Positions 27,602 through 37,402 are shown, numbered from the stretch's first letter. The stretch: DNA of 64,000 nt from Pseudoxanthomonas sp. (GCF_002863005.1 NZ_PKDG01000015.1:310001-374000); one strand, 5' to 3'. Translations and numbers: made by a program. Notes: generated by a model not told the origin, from the sequence alone.

Positions 27602-28723
27602 TTACAACGAACGGATCTCTTCGATCCGGCGTCGGTAGTTCATGCCGATAGTGCGACAACTGACGCGCGAGCGCACCGTCCGCGACGCGATGCGCCCTAG
27701 GTTCCGGGCGTAGTCGCGATCCAGATAAAGCTTGGACATATGCTCGGCTGCCTCGTCGACATGTGCGTCGGCCCAGACCTGGCCCTCAGAGAAGGGGTAC
27801 TCGCCGGGATTGACGGGAATGAGGTCGAACCCCGTCATCAGCGCTGAATCACGGTCCATGAAATCCAGGTTTCCTGAATAGCCCGTGCAGATGAGAGGCT
27901 TCCCCAGGTACATGGCTTCGGCCAGCCCGCGCCCATAGCCTTCTGATCGATGTAGTGAAACGAACGTATCGCAGCAACGAATCAGGTTCTTGACTTCGTT
28001 GTCGCTGATGGTGCGATTGATGAAGGTCACACGCGCGCGCAAGGGTGCGAGGGTTTCTTGCAGTCGAGCGTACGCAGCCGAGTCGGCTTCCGCGCCGTTG
28101 GTCTTGATGACAAGGTGGGAGTTGGCCGCCGGAAGCGCAAGGCAGTGCTGCTGGAATGCCTTCACGACGGCTTCCGGATTCTTGCGCGTTGCATAAGAGC
28201 GAAAATCGAAAAAGAACAGGAACGCGAACACATTCTCGGGGATGCCGAAATACCGCCGGGAGAGCAGTGAAGAGAGGCTGACCTCGCAAGCAACAGGCAA
28301 GTGCTTCACCGGTACGGAGACACGTCCGTCGATCGAGTCATGGATGAACTTGGATGGGCACCAGATTTCATTGAACTTCTCCAGCGCGGGCACCCAGGCG
28401 TCGGGAAAGTGGGACAACTCCCAGTTCGGGTACAGCACGTTGTAGCTGCCAGGCTCCGAGCCCAGGGCGTCGAGCGCGACGTCGACCTCGTCGGCATTCA
28501 GGTGGAAGACGTTGATGCGGCCCAACTTCCGCGTCAGCGCAGGGCCGAACTCGCGCTCCGCATCATCTTCTGGCTTGAAGTAGCCAAACACGTCGAGCAG
28601 CCGTGGTGCAAGCGCGACTGAGCGAAATGCGCGATACGAGCAGCGCAGGCTCTCGCCGCAGCCGATGGGGGCGAAAGGGTGTCCTACCAGGACGACGTCG
28701 GATCCGTTGCTCATGCTTGTCAT
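27602..28723 (-). CDS. GT4-family glycosyltransferase
   Basis: A 373-residue GT-B fold enzyme. The C-terminal donor-binding half has the EX7E-like signature of GT4 (HRSEGYGRGLAEAMYLGKP) and the TGYSGNLDFM loop, frequent in enzymes that add mannose or rhamnose units. The start overlaps the stop of the large upstream gene in ATGA; MSNGSD three codons in is an alternative. Probably builds the O-antigen chain with the GDP-sugar made by Gmd/Rmd. Confidence 0.87.
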   Translation of the reverse strand: MTSMSNGSDVVLVGHPFAPIGCGESLRCSYRAFRSVALAPRLLDVFGYFKPEDDAEREFGPALTRKLGRINVFHLNADEVDVALDALGSEPGSYNVLYPNWELSHFPDAWVPALEKFNEIWCPSKFIHDSIDGRVSVPVKHLPVACEVSLSSLLSRRYFGIPENVFAFLFFFDFRSYATRKNPEAVVKAFQQHCLALPAANSHLVIKTNGAEADSAAYARLQETLAPLRARVTFINRTISDNEVKNLIRCCDTFVSLHRSEGYGRGLAEAMYLGKPLICTGYSGNLDFMDRDSALMTGFDLIPVNPGEYPFSEGQVWADAHVDEAAEHMSKLYLDRDYARNLGRIASRTVRSRVSCRTIGMNYRRRIEEIRSL

Positions 28724-31700
28724 TCCGGGAACGCCGATTTGCGGTCCACCAGGTACTCGGCTTCGAGTGCGTTGAGGTGGGCTTGCAGGAACGAGTGGCC
28801 GAATCGCCTGTCTGGCTCGAGGTACGCGCCCTCGGCCCATTCGTTCCATGCATTGATGAAGACCAGGCGCTCGTCACCACAGTACTGCTGCTTCGTGCGC
28901 TTCACGACGGTCTCCAGCCAAGCCTGGAAAGCGCCGGGCGTGGCGCGCTCGAAGCTGTAGCTGTTGTTCTGACGGCGTGCCGTGTTGTCCCAACCGGGCA
29001 TTACGCCCATGAATCGCTTGTACGCGGGAAGCTCGCGCGTCGCATAGCGGACGGCAAGGTCGTGGTAGTCGGCGACGGCCCCGGCGAAATTCTGGTTCAC
29101 GATTTCGCCCGAAGGCGTCCGCGGCTCTGCCATGCCTTGCGGTGGGAATTCCACGGCGGCATCGCAGCCGAGGTCCTCCGGGCGGATGCCGGCGGTCACC
29201 AGTTCGAAGGATTCCACCTGAGCGATGTAGATCTCTCCAATGCCGTTGTCGCGGCAATAGCGCCGCCACAGCGACGATGTCCTCGCGAAATCCGGGAAAA
29301 GGGTGACGCGGTAGACGAGCAGGAGCGGCTTCCCGTTCACGCGGATGTAGTGCTCGCTGCGGAAATAACGCGCCAGATCTTCGATCACCGCCAGGTCGTC
29401 GTCGTCCGAATGCTGCTGGGCCATGAGGACATCGTGCTCCTGGCCATCCCAGCGACGCGTCCAGTTCTCGTTCGCCCAGCAAAGACAGAACGGGAAGCTG
29501 GGTTCGCCGCTTGCGAGCATCTGTTCGATGGGGCGCTCGAGCAGGCGCTTCCCGCCAAACCAGTAGTAGTAGAAACAAAAGCCGCCCACGCCATAGCGGC
29601 GCGCGAGCTCGGCTTGCTTCTTCATTACTTCAGGGACGCGTAGATCGTAATAGCCGAGGTCGGCGGGAACGCGCGGCTGGTAGTGGCCAACGTAGTTCGG
29701 GCGCGCCTTGGTGACGTTCGTCCACTCGGTAAAGCCCTCACCCCACCAGAGGTCGTTCTCGGGGAAAGGATGGAACTGAGGTAGATAGAAGGCGATCGTC
29801 CGCACCTGGTCCATGTCGTCCAGCTGCTGTCGCCACTTTTCCGAGAACGTGTCAAGGTTGCGGCTGATGCAGCTGAGCTTGTACTCGCTGGGCAGGGAGT
29901 CGGAGGTCGCGCTCAGGTGGTGGATAACCTCCGCGCTCCCGCAGAAGACGATCCGCTTGCCTTGCTCGCGCAACTGCATGCACAGGTCGGAATCTTCGCA
30001 GTACGCGGGGGCGAAGCGCTCATCGAAACCGCCTGCAAGGCGGAAATCCTCCTCGCGTACGAGCAGGCAGGCGCCGGAGCAGTAGTCCACGTCGCGATCA
30101 TAGGTGTAGGCGGGCGTATCAGGCATTTCATTGAGGCCGATCATCTCGCCGGTACCGTCGCGGCGCAGGCGGGTCCCCGCGTCCTGAAGCCATCCACTTG
30201 GGTACACGATCCGCGGCCCGACCGCGCCTATCGACGGATCGGACTGCAGACAGCTCCAAAGACTTGCCAACCAGCCTGGCGTGACTTGGACGTCGTTGTT
30301 CAGGAACAGGATCGCTTTGCCGCGCGCGTGGCCCGCCGCGGCGTTGCAGTTCCTCAGGAAACCTTGGTTGGCCTCCTGAAGGACGAAACGCACGTGAGGC
30401 ACGCGCGCAACAATGCCCGCCGAGTCTTCCGTGGACGCATCGTCCGCCACGATGATTTCGAATGTGGGGTCGGCCGCGTCGCGGCATGCCGCGATCGACG
30501 CCAGGCACTCCAGCGTCCGCGGCGCGTGATTGTAGGCTGGGATGATGATGCTGACGTCAGGTCCCGCCGGGGCCTCCGGCAGGCTGATACGGTCCGCTAT
30601 CTTCTCGAGGTCAGCTGACGAGGAGAAGTCCTGGATCTTGAGGGGCTTGGGCGACGTGCGCAGGTGCTTCGCTCGCACTTCTGCGGCGATCCTGGCCTTC
30701 ACTTCGGGGTAGTCACGCCATTCGGTGACGCCGTCGGCGGTGTAGAGCGCCGGCATGTCGGCATACGCCAGCTTGCCGGGCGCATGAGGGTCCGCGATGG
30801 CGGCAAGGGCGGGCATGTACCCGGTATCCGGGCCATGAGTGGCCACATCCGCCTGCCATCGACGGAAGGCGTTGGTACGGGAAAAGAGCAGGGGAGCCTT
30901 CTCGAAAAGCGCGGATTTGATCGCGATCTTCTTATGCGCGGGCATCGGCATCCGCCGGTAGATGCTGCGCGCGAGCGCGCCTGCGCGTCCGGCGCTGCTA
31001 TGTATGACGCGAAGCCACATCGACTTGGCGGCGCGGAGCGGAGACGTGAGCCGCCAACTGGTCGACGCCTTGATGCTCATCAGTTCGGCCAATGGGCCTT
31101 CTTGGCTTCCGAGCAGCTGGCGCGCCGCGCTGATGTCCTGACGCAGCTGCTCGGCCAGCTGCGCTTGCGCCGTGCTGTCCCGCTGATGCGCGTCGACGAC
31201 CGTCCATAGCCGATGGATCTCGTTGTCCTTGTCGGCGAGGACCTGCAGCGTCGTGTCTAACTCTGACCTCAGTGCTTGTGTGTCCTCGCTGTTCCGCCGT
31301 GAGGCTTCCTTCTCTTCGGCCAGTTGGAGTTGCAGGGCTGCCGTCGTGGCGACGGAAGAAGACAGCAACGAAGACACATCGGCCAAACGGGCCGTTAGCT
31401 CGATCAGGCGCGTGTTGCTTGATGCAAGCTCGGTCTTCGCCTGGGCGAGCTCTGCCAGCGACCCATCGGTATGCAGGCGAAGTTCGTTCTGCAGGCGCGC
31501 GTTCTCGACCGCATGCTCACCGATATGGCGCTCCAGGCTTTCCACATGCTGGAGCTTTGCGGCCAGCGCATGCTCGGCTACTGTCAGTGCGGCCCGTGCG
31601 GTGTCCTTGGCCACGCTTTCCTCGCCCACCCGGGCCTCAAGCACCCTTACATGCGCGCCCGCATTGGCGATCTCGGTGTTCAGCGTCTCAATCGAGAGGG

Positions 31701-33504
31701 ATGCCGCCTTAAGTTCGTCTTCCTGCTTTGCCAGCCGGGACAGGAGTTCCGGAAGACCATCCTTCCTGCCGTGCAGCAACCCCGTGATGTCCGGCCCCGG
31801 CACCAGCGCGTAGCCGTCATACTCGGCCAACGTCTGGGGGCGAGCGAACTGGCCGCTCACCTCGCCATGGATCGCTGCGTCGAAATCAAGGTAGTCGAGG
31901 ATATCGCTACCGGTGACGATAAAACCCAACCGGTGCAAGCAGGCACGGAAGAGCGTCGGGACATGCAGCAACGTGGGATCTGCAGGCTCTGCCACGTGGG
32001 TGACCGTGGCCAGGCTCACATTGAAGGCGCGGAAAGCGAGGTAGCCGATCTGGACAGGGAGTAGCAGCGTCCATTCCTGATCGAAGAATATCCACGCGCC
32101 CTCCTTGGTTCTGACCAGATTCCTTGGAACCGCGTCGACCAGATGACCCGGCACCTCGTGCTGCAGCGACGTGAGCGGGTCGGGCACGGCGACCGGCGCA
32201 TACGCCCTGAGCGCATCGAGCCAGGCTGCCATCCACGTGGCTATATCGTCAGCCGACCAGCCTGGGCGGCTCATCAGGCGATCAAGCTCATCGCTCCAGA
32301 GTTGGCCCTTGGCATATGGCTCTTCGACCAGTTCCTGACGCAACAACTTGGAGGGAGGTTGCGCCTGCCCGTCGATCAAGTGCGCGCGCCGCACGGAAAT
32401 GGAACCGCCAGCCGAGTGAATAGTGGTGCTAGTGGCATAACGGGCCTGTCGCTCCACCGCGTAATGGCACGCGAGGATGTCAGGCGCCGCATTCGTAAAA
32501 CCCGGTGCCGACGTCGTCGCGCGCGCCAGGATCAGGAAGGAGTTGGAAAGGTCCGCGAGCAAGCCGTTCCGTTGCGCGACAGCGAACGCCTGTGACGTGG
32601 AGAAGAGGAGGGGATGGGTGAGCTGTCGATCATTGCGCGTCGCCTGGCCAGCGAGCGTTGCGGCATCAAAATCCGCATCCCGGTTCCAGCCGGCCGGCAG
32701 GACGATGTTCGATGGCAGTTTGTAGTCCGGGAAAGGAAGCGCGAACTCGCAATCAAAGAAGCCGGCGGCCTCGATCTTCGCGGCCAGTTCCTGGCGCCCG
32801 TAGGTCACGACACCATCCGACAAGTAGTGGTCCTGGATGCCCGCCATGGCGCGACCGAGATGATCCTCGTGCATCCCTGCGAAATACTTGAGCCCAAACT
32901 GGTTCTCGATCGCCACGAGGAGTATGCCGCCCTCGTTGAGGAGCGATCGTGCCCGACGCAACGTGGCGGCCACCCCATCCGGTTCGCTGGAGTACTTGCG
33001 CGCGTACTCCAGTACGCCAATCAACGTCACGACGTCGAACCTTTCGCCGTCAGGGAACTGTTCGAGGGTTTGGTTGACAACCGTGACGTTGTCCAGGTCC
33101 CTGCATCGGCTGGCGGCCGTGGTCGCGCGCCGTCGGCTGCCCTCCAGCGCCAGGAGTTCTGCACCCAGCTCGCCCAGGTAACGGCTGACCGCGCCACAGC
33201 CGGCGCCGATCTCGAGTATCCGGCGACCTTCGAGCAACGGGGCTAGCGGGCGCAGCAGGTTCGCGCGCACGGGACTCAAGTGGTAGATGGATGGCCAGTC
33301 GGTCTGGTGCATGCCGAGCTCAAGCGAGAAGAGCGAAACATCTTCCGCTGCGGCGATGATGGCGGCGATCCGATTCTCCACGTCGTCGCCGTCCGAATAG
33401 TCGAACGCTGCACCGGTGGCAGGCCCCCATACACGGGAGGCTTCGTAACGCTGGAGCCCGTGGTCCTCTAGGAAAAGAGTGTAGGGCTGAGTGTTCTTGT
33501 TCAA
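28720..33504 (-). CDS. Giant LPS assembly protein: methyltransferase + coiled coil + GT2 + WbsX domain
   Basis: About 1594 residues. A TTG start at 33504 forms a TTGA overlap with the wzt stop and lies behind GAAGGA; a GTG at 33525 is the alternative. Domains: a SAM-methyltransferase (motif I ILEIGAGCGAVSRYLG near residue 100); a helical segment; a long coiled coil (about 620-860); a GT2 glycosyltransferase (about 980-1210; VSIIIPAYNH, then FLNNDVQ as the DXD equivalent); and a C-terminal WbsX/GH99-like domain (about 1235-1590; YLPQFHPFPENDLWWGEGFT, NAWNEWAEGAYLEPD). The protein likely extends and methyl-caps the polysaccharide. It is cotranscribed with wzm-wzt and the GT4 gene. Which sugar linkage each domain makes is unknown. 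Confidence 0.85.
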   Translation of the reverse strand: MNKNTQPYTLFLEDHGLQRYEASRVWGPATGAAFDYSDGDDVENRIAAIIAAAEDVSLFSLELGMHQTDWPSIYHLSPVRANLLRPLAPLLEGRRILEIGAGCGAVSRYLGELGAELLALEGSRRRATTAASRCRDLDNVTVVNQTLEQFPDGERFDVVTLIGVLEYARKYSSEPDGVAATLRRARSLLNEGGILLVAIENQFGLKYFAGMHEDHLGRAMAGIQDHYLSDGVVTYGRQELAAKIEAAGFFDCEFALPFPDYKLPSNIVLPAGWNRDADFDAATLAGQATRNDRQLTHPLLFSTSQAFAVAQRNGLLADLSNSFLILARATTSAPGFTNAAPDILACHYAVERQARYATSTTIHSAGGSISVRRAHLIDGQAQPPSKLLRQELVEEPYAKGQLWSDELDRLMSRPGWSADDIATWMAAWLDALRAYAPVAVPDPLTSLQHEVPGHLVDAVPRNLVRTKEGAWIFFDQEWTLLLPVQIGYLAFRAFNVSLATVTHVAEPADPTLLHVPTLFRACLHRLGFIVTGSDILDYLDFDAAIHGEVSGQFARPQTLAEYDGYALVPGPDITGLLHGRKDGLPELLSRLAKQEDELKAASLSIETLNTEIANAGAHVRVLEARVGEESVAKDTARAALTVAEHALAAKLQHVESLERHIGEHAVENARLQNELRLHTDGSLAELAQAKTELASSNTRLIELTARLADVSSLLSSSVATTAALQLQLAEEKEASRRNSEDTQALRSELDTTLQVLADKDNEIHRLWTVVDAHQRDSTAQAQLAEQLRQDISAARQLLGSQEGPLAELMSIKASTSWRLTSPLRAAKSMWLRVIHSSAGRAGALARSIYRRMPMPAHKKIAIKSALFEKAPLLFSRTNAFRRWQADVATHGPDTGYMPALAAIADPHAPGKLAYADMPALYTADGVTEWRDYPEVKARIAAEVRAKHLRTSPKPLKIQDFSSSADLEKIADRISLPEAPAGPDVSIIIPAYNHAPRTLECLASIAACRDAADPTFEIIVADDASTEDSAGIVARVPHVRFVLQEANQGFLRNCNAAAGHARGKAILFLNNDVQVTPGWLASLWSCLQSDPSIGAVGPRIVYPSGWLQDAGTRLRRDGTGEMIGLNEMPDTPAYTYDRDVDYCSGACLLVREEDFRLAGGFDERFAPAYCEDSDLCMQLREQGKRIVFCGSAEVIHHLSATSDSLPSEYKLSCISRNLDTFSEKWRQQLDDMDQVRTIAFYLPQFHPFPENDLWWGEGFTEWTNVTKARPNYVGHYQPRVPADLGYYDLRVPEVMKKQAELARRYGVGGFCFYYYWFGGKRLLERPIEQMLASGEPSFPFCLCWANENWTRRWDGQEHDVLMAQQHSDDDDLAVIEDLARYFRSEHYIRVNGKPLLLVYRVTLFPDFARTSSLWRRYCRDNGIGEIYIAQVESFELVTAGIRPEDLGCDAAVEFPPQGMAEPRTPSGEIVNQNFAGAVADYHDLAVRYATRELPAYKRFMGVMPGWDNTARRQNNSYSFERATPGAFQAWLETVVKRTKQQYCGDERLVFINAWNEWAEGAYLEPDRRFGHSFLQAHLNALEAEYLVDRKSAFPE

Positions 33505-34874
33505 GGCTGGAGTTCCTTCACGCACATTGTCATCGGGAGCTTGCTGAAACCGAAGCAGCTGTCATCCGAGACGTTCAAATGGATGGAGTCATATCGCCGG
33601 TCGTGTGGGACGATGTCCTCACCATCGCGGCTGGCCACGCCGACGGAGATGAAGTAGTCGCCGGGCCCCAGGTTGCAGTCGAAATCGAAAGCGAGCTCGA
33701 TTGCGCTTCCGGCACGCGCCGATACTGCATCGCCCTGCGTGTCCGTCATCTCCGAGTTCGTGCCGAACACGGTGACCCCGTCCTTCGACTTGATGGTGAA
33801 GCCAAAGATGGGACGCCGGATGTCGCGGGTGAACGAGATCCCGAGCCGCAGTTGTAGTGATGTGCCTGCCTCGACGCTTGCACCCGTGCGGGCGTTGCCG
33901 GCGAGAAGTCGGAAGTCCGCGATGCACGCGGCACCGTCCCCCCACCGGAATTCGTAAGGGTTGTAGTTGGGCTGGCTGGCGAAGTCATTGCCGGTGGCGG
34001 CAGGGTGCGTGTCGGTGTCTACTACGGGGCGCTGGATGAAGGAGCCGTCCGGATCCGACAGGTCGCTGGTGGGTGGCGTCCGGTTGCCGGCAGCACCGAA
34101 GAGCAGGTCAAGGTATGTATGGACCACATCCTTGGGCTGTCCACGCTGGTGCAGCCGTCCGGCCTCGATCAGAAGAGCGTCATCGCAGTGGTTGACGATC
34201 TGTTCGGTCGAATGCGAAACGAACAGGATCGAGGTGCCGGCTTCCTTCAGTGCTTCCAGTCGCGCAAAGCACTTCGACTGGAACTTGGCGTCTCCCACGG
34301 CGAGCGCTTCGTCGACGATCAAGATCTCCGGATCTACTTGCGCCTGCACCGCGAATGCCAGCCGCACGATCATGCCGGAAGAGTAGGTCTTCACGGGTCG
34401 ATACGCGAACGCTCCGATGTCGGCGAACGCGAGGATCGAATCCATCTTCTTGTCGATCTCCGCAGGAGACAAACCAAGGATCGTCGCATTCAGCCGTGCG
34501 TTCTCCACGCCGCTGAACTCGGGATTGAATCCTGAGCCAAGCTCCAGCAGCGCGGCGACTCGGCCACGCACCTCCACGTCTCCGGACGTGGGAGCAAGCG
34601 TGCCCGCGATGATTTGCAGCAGGGTGGACTTGCCGGCACCGTTGCGTCCCACGATTCCGGTCGTATGGCCCCGCTTGACCTCGAAGCTGATGTCTTGGAG
34701 CGCCACGTATTCCTGAATGGTGTCCCGCCCAGCACCGAACGCCGGCGCCCCCACCCGCGAGAGCGCGGCGTTCAGGCGATGGTTCAACGCATGCGTGAGT
34801 CGCCTGGCAGGGTTGGAATACGTTCGGAATATCTTGCTGACGTGGGTTACGCGAAGCGCGATCTCAGAGGACAT
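33501..34874 (-). CDS. wzt: O-antigen ABC exporter ATPase with C-terminal carbohydrate-binding domain
   Basis: A 457-residue protein. Residues 1-265 form the nucleotide-binding domain: Walker A GRNGAGKST, ABC signature YSSGMIVRLAF, Walker B ILIVDEALAVGD, H-loop FVSHS. Residues about 300-450 form a Wzt C-terminal beta-sandwich (GTSLQLRLGISFTRDI; GPGDYFISVGVASRDG). Such domains recognise the modified non-reducing end of a finished O-chain and so couple export to capping. Overlaps wzm by 11 bases. Confidence 0.95.
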   Translation of the reverse strand: MSSEIALRVTHVSKIFRTYSNPARRLTHALNHRLNAALSRVGAPAFGAGRDTIQEYVALQDISFEVKRGHTTGIVGRNGAGKSTLLQIIAGTLAPTSGDVEVRGRVAALLELGSGFNPEFSGVENARLNATILGLSPAEIDKKMDSILAFADIGAFAYRPVKTYSSGMIVRLAFAVQAQVDPEILIVDEALAVGDAKFQSKCFARLEALKEAGTSILFVSHSTEQIVNHCDDALLIEAGRLHQRGQPKDVVHTYLDLLFGAAGNRTPPTSDLSDPDGSFIQRPVVDTDTHPAATGNDFASQPNYNPYEFRWGDGAACIADFRLLAGNARTGASVEAGTSLQLRLGISFTRDIRRPIFGFTIKSKDGVTVFGTNSEMTDTQGDAVSARAGSAIELAFDFDCNLGPGDYFISVGVASRDGEDIVPHDRRYDSIHLNVSDDSCFGFSKLPMTMCVKELQP

Positions 34875-35703
34875 CGGCGAACCCCTTGCGCGTGAACTGG
34901 AACCAAGCGAAGCCGAGATAGCAGACGATCACGGCGAAACCGGTAAACAGTGCCAAATGGGTCCAATCGGGAGGCTCGCCCAGGATCAACACCTTTCTGG
35001 CCTGCTCAACCAGAAAGGTCAGGGGATTGAGGTAGAAAAATTGGCGGAAGCGTTCCGGTATCGCGGTGATCGGGTAGAAGATCGGCGAGAGGAACATGGC
35101 GACCATCAGGACGTGGCCGATTAGCTGGCTGATGTCCCGGATGAAGACGCCCAGGGAAGAGATGAACCACGCCATGCCCAGGGCCAGCAGGAAAAGCGGC
35201 AGCGCGATCAGTGGGAAGAGGAAAGCGGTCGCCGGTGGGGCGCCCTTGGACACTGTGTAGGCCGACAGCAGGAGCACCAGGCCGATACCGAACTGGAACG
35301 TGGCACTGATCATCGCGACGGGCGCCGATATCTCGAGCGGGAACAGGATCTTCTTGACCAGATTCGGGTTGGCGGTCACCAGGGTGGGCGCACGCGTGAG
35401 AACCTCCGAAATGAAGCCGAAGACAACCATGCCGGCAAACAGCATCAGTGCAAAATCGAGGGGATGATCGAGGCCGCCGCCCCAACGCATGCGGAAAACC
35501 TCGCTGAACACGAACGTATAGATGGCCAGCATGAACAGGGGGTTCACCAGCGACCAGAACACGCCGAGAACGGAACCCTTGTACTTTCCCTGTACTTCGC
35601 GCATGGCCAGCGATCCGATGGTCGCGCGGTGTCGCCACACCGATTCAACGAGGACGAGGGGCGACAACCGATGCGCGCGGTCGATTTCCCGGGAATGTGT
35701 CAC
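34864..35703 (-). CDS. wzm: O-antigen ABC exporter permease
   Basis: A 279-residue ABC-2 type permease with six predicted transmembrane helices (for example LFMLAIYTFVFSEVF, FALMLFAGMVVFGFISE, LIGHVLMVAMFLSPIFYPIT). The GTG start is supported by AAGGAA upstream; the frame continues further left without a ribosome site. It moves lipid-linked O-polysaccharide across the inner membrane with Wzt. First gene of the leftward LPS operon. The ~100 bases to the divergent methyltransferase gene must hold its promoter; TATGAT at 35766 is the only -10-like sequence I see and it points rightward. Confidence 0.94.
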   Translation of the reverse strand: MTHSREIDRAHRLSPLVLVESVWRHRATIGSLAMREVQGKYKGSVLGVFWSLVNPLFMLAIYTFVFSEVFRMRWGGGLDHPLDFALMLFAGMVVFGFISEVLTRAPTLVTANPNLVKKILFPLEISAPVAMISATFQFGIGLVLLLSAYTVSKGAPPATAFLFPLIALPLFLLALGMAWFISSLGVFIRDISQLIGHVLMVAMFLSPIFYPITAIPERFRQFFYLNPLTFLVEQARKVLILGEPPDWTHLALFTGFAVIVCYLGFAWFQFTRKGFADVL

Positions 35704-35806
35704 ATAAATTCCTTGTAAAGACCCCGGGCCGGCAGAAAGCGGCCGAGCGAGAATCAGCAGGCAGTTATGATAACTTCTCGCGTCTCCGAATCCTAAACGG
35801 TGCGGC

Positions 35807-36682
35807 ATGGCCGACGTGAGTGCAGCGGGGGTGCACAGGTTCGAAACTGCCAATAGGCTGCGTGAGGCCATGGACCTTCTCGCCCCTACGGCCGTCACGG
35901 TCGAACAGTGGTCCCTCGCGCAGGGCGGCTTCCCGGGCTATTGCCGGGGCTGCGGTGATTGGGGCCAGTTCAGCCAGTCGCAGCCGGCCGCCGGCGACTG
36001 GGCCAACCTGATGGAGGGAATGATGTGCTCCTGCGGCCTCAATGGGCGCATGCGCGGCATCCTGATGGCATTGGACGACCTGCTTCTTCGGCTGGGACGC
36101 ATCCCCGCGACGGCGGCCGTCTTCGAGCGGTTGACGCCCCTCTTCCCTCGGCTGCTGGAGCGGCTTCCCGGCCTGACCGGCAGCGAGTACCTGGGCGACT
36201 CACTGGCGTCCGGCAGCGTGGTCCAGACGGCATGGGGAGGAATTCGCCATGAGAGCCTGCTGGCGCCGTCGTTCGGTGATGCCTCGCTGGACCTCGTCAT
36301 GCATTTCGATGTCCTGGAACATGTCCCGGACGTGGACCAAGCGCTCCGCGAATGCTGGAGAATCTTGCGTCCAGGCGGGTGGATGCTGTTCTCGTGCCCT
36401 TTCTACGAGGAGCTTGAATCGACGATCGTGCGCGCGAGGTTGGTCGACGGCGTATTGGAGCACGTGCTGGAGCCCTGCTATCACGGTAACCCCGTCGATG
36501 GAGGGGGCGCATTGGTGTTCTCGCAACCTGGGTGGGATCTGTGGGAGCGCGTCCAGCACGCGGGCTTCGGCAGAGTCGGTGTATCATTGTGCTTCGACCC
36601 GGTCCAGGGCGTACTGACGGATGCATGCCCTTACCCGGATGGGCATGCGTGGCCGGTGGTGTTCGCCGCGCAGAAGCCATGA
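35807..36682 (+). CDS. SAM-dependent methyltransferase with N-terminal cysteine cluster
   Basis: A protein of 291 residues. Residues 45-85 hold a probable metal-binding cluster (CRGCGDW ... CSCGLNGRMRG). The C-terminal half is a Methyltransf_11-type fold lacking a glycine-rich motif I but keeping the post-core segments DLVMHFDVLEHVPDVDQAL and ILRPGGWMLFSCPF. Divergent from wzm. In this context it may methylate O-antigen or a precursor; the substrate is not readable. Confidence 0.75.
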   Translation: MADVSAAGVHRFETANRLREAMDLLAPTAVTVEQWSLAQGGFPGYCRGCGDWGQFSQSQPAAGDWANLMEGMMCSCGLNGRMRGILMALDDLLLRLGRIPATAAVFERLTPLFPRLLERLPGLTGSEYLGDSLASGSVVQTAWGGIRHESLLAPSFGDASLDLVMHFDVLEHVPDVDQALRECWRILRPGGWMLFSCPFYEELESTIVRARLVDGVLEHVLEPCYHGNPVDGGGALVFSQPGWDLWERVQHAGFGRVGVSLCFDPVQGVLTDACPYPDGHAWPVVFAAQKP

Positions 36683-36747
36683 TCATGCGGCCGCCTGGGC
36701 TCAACCGGATTCAAGGCCGGCAGATTGGAATGCTCATGGAGAGTCGT

Positions 36748-37308
36748 ATGCGTCGTGTCGCCCCCTTGTTGGTTTGTGTGTTGCTTGCGGCATGCAGCCG
36801 CCCCGAGAACGAGCAGGCGGCGACCCCGCCGCAGCCGGAGGGGCAGCCCGAGCAAGCAGCGCCGGAAGCTCCCGTGCAGCCTGCTGCTCTTGTGGAGCTG
36901 TCCCCCGCCGAGATCGTGACCCCCGAACTCTCGGGCACCTGCAATCTCGAAGCCATCGATGGCGTGGTCGTTCCGGACGCCAAGCCCATCGAGGCCAAGG
37001 GGAAGGAATTCCAGGTGGCGGGTTGGGTGATCGACGATGCCGGCCAGCGTGTGCCGTCCGAAGTACAGGTTCGTATCGCATCGCAGTCAGGCAACGGTCG
37101 CGTGTGGCAGCAGGCCTTCGTGCCCGCGAACGAGCGGCCGGACGTGCAGCAGAGCCAGGGCGGTTCCCCGGATGTCCTCAAGTCCGGTTTTTCCGGAAGC
37201 ATTCAAGCTGCGTCGCTGGAACCGGGCCTCTACGGGCTGCGCCTGGCGTACGTCCGCGATGGCAAGGAAGTCGTGTGCGACAACGGGCGCAGCGTACTGC
37301 TCAAGTAG
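36748..37308 (+). CDS. Lipoprotein of unknown function in the LPS island
   Basis: A 186-residue protein starting MRRVAPLL, GGAG six bases upstream. Lipobox VLLAAC (Cys16) and a long Pro/Glu/Gln-rich linker (about 20-60), then a ~120-residue beta-rich domain (GKEFQVAGWVIDDAG; RLAYVRDGKEVVCDNGR) of the kind expected for a carbohydrate- or protein-binding sandwich. Ser at +2 predicts outer-membrane sorting. I do not recognise the family. Confidence 0.72.
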   Translation: MRRVAPLLVCVLLAACSRPENEQAATPPQPEGQPEQAAPEAPVQPAALVELSPAEIVTPELSGTCNLEAIDGVVVPDAKPIEAKGKEFQVAGWVIDDAGQRVPSEVQVRIASQSGNGRVWQQAFVPANERPDVQQSQGGSPDVLKSGFSGSIQAASLEPGLYGLRLAYVRDGKEVVCDNGRSVLLK

Positions 37309-37337
37309 TACTCGTCAGCAATGGGTCGTCGGAACTG

Positions 37338-37367
37338 GGGCGTCCAGGCTTTGCCTGACGCCCTTTT
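37338..37367 (+). terminator. Intrinsic terminator after the lipoprotein gene
   Basis: GGGCGT-(C)-CAGGC, TTT loop, GCCTG-ACGCCC, then TTTT. One bulged base; otherwise classical. Confidence 0.82.
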
Positions 37368-37402
37368 CGCTTCATTGAACCTGTCCGCCCGGAACGCCAG
37401 AA

